From Planctomycetaceae bacterium UBA4732 (GTDB lineage: Bacteria; Planctomycetota; Planctomycetia; Gemmatales; Gemmataceae): 22,693 nucleotides of DNA. Shown one piece after another: positions 22,680-22,693 of the stretch. Every line of letters begins with the position of its first letter. Position 1 is the stretch's first letter. The stretch is taken from NCBI GenBank assembly GCA_002404095.1, contig DHJA01000169.1:24626-47318 (forward strand). Reading direction: 5' to 3'. Below the pieces are notes generated by a model, which did no database searches, was not told where the DNA came from, and was given only the letters and a program-made list of their open reading frames with translations. A program made the position numbers and the translations under genes.

Positions 22680-22693
22680 CAATGCCCGTGAAT

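Overview
The window is about 22.7 kb of GC-rich bacterial chromosome that looks planctomycetal, most likely from the Gemmata/Pirellula side of the phylum. The markers are a DUF1559 pseudopilin-like protein with an H-X9-DG tail, paired with a small transthyretin-like lipoprotein; a DUF1549/LamG/DUF1553 protein; a Tat-exported DUF1501 protein; and a tricorn-type protease. I see no rRNA, tRNA, CRISPR array, transposase or phage gene.

Layout, left to right. (a) 1-1752 (-) is the 5' part of a PMT/ArnT-like membrane glycosyltransferase that runs off the left edge. (b) 1941-3376 (-) is the lipoprotein-DUF1559 pair, followed by an unusual A+T-rich palindromic repeat. (c) 3702-5102 (+) is a second PMT/ArnT-like glycosyltransferase. 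(d) 5149-7026 (-) is class 1 dihydroorotate dehydrogenase followed by two closely spaced genes I do not recognise. (e) 7223-9863 (+) is a secretin-family protein and an exported GH5 glycoside hydrolase. (f) 9950-13783 (-) is a large tricorn protease homologue and queF. (g) 13775-14785 (+) is an aldo/keto reductase whose start overlaps the start of queF head to head. (h) 14841-17242 (-) is an exported Ig/PKD-like protein and a membrane-anchored protein with an STN-like domain. (i) 17324-19179 (-) is DUF1501 with a translationally coupled small membrane protein. (j) 19287-19840 (-) is a MazF-type toxin with a short antitoxin. (k) 19886-22585 (-) is the DUF1549/LamG/DUF1553 protein.

Most genes serve ordinary functions: pyrimidine synthesis, queuosine synthesis, proteolysis, envelope and exported proteins. 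DUF1553 and DUF1501 genes are usually direct neighbours in planctomycetes. Here a toxin-antitoxin pair lies between them, and just past the toxin is a short in-frame remnant of the C-terminus of a different DUF1553 protein. This suggests that an older DUF1553 partner of the DUF1501 gene was lost and the toxin-antitoxin pair now occupies its place.

The intergenic gaps hold several long, near-perfect inverted repeats: 1852-1917, 8760-8789, 9872-9937, and 13276-13364 with a single unit at 22660-22679. Some may act as terminators and at least one belongs to a dispersed family. I found no convincing wholly new multi-gene system; the best candidates for novelty are the unrecognised pair at 5149-6043 and the Ig-like/STN pair at 14841-17242.
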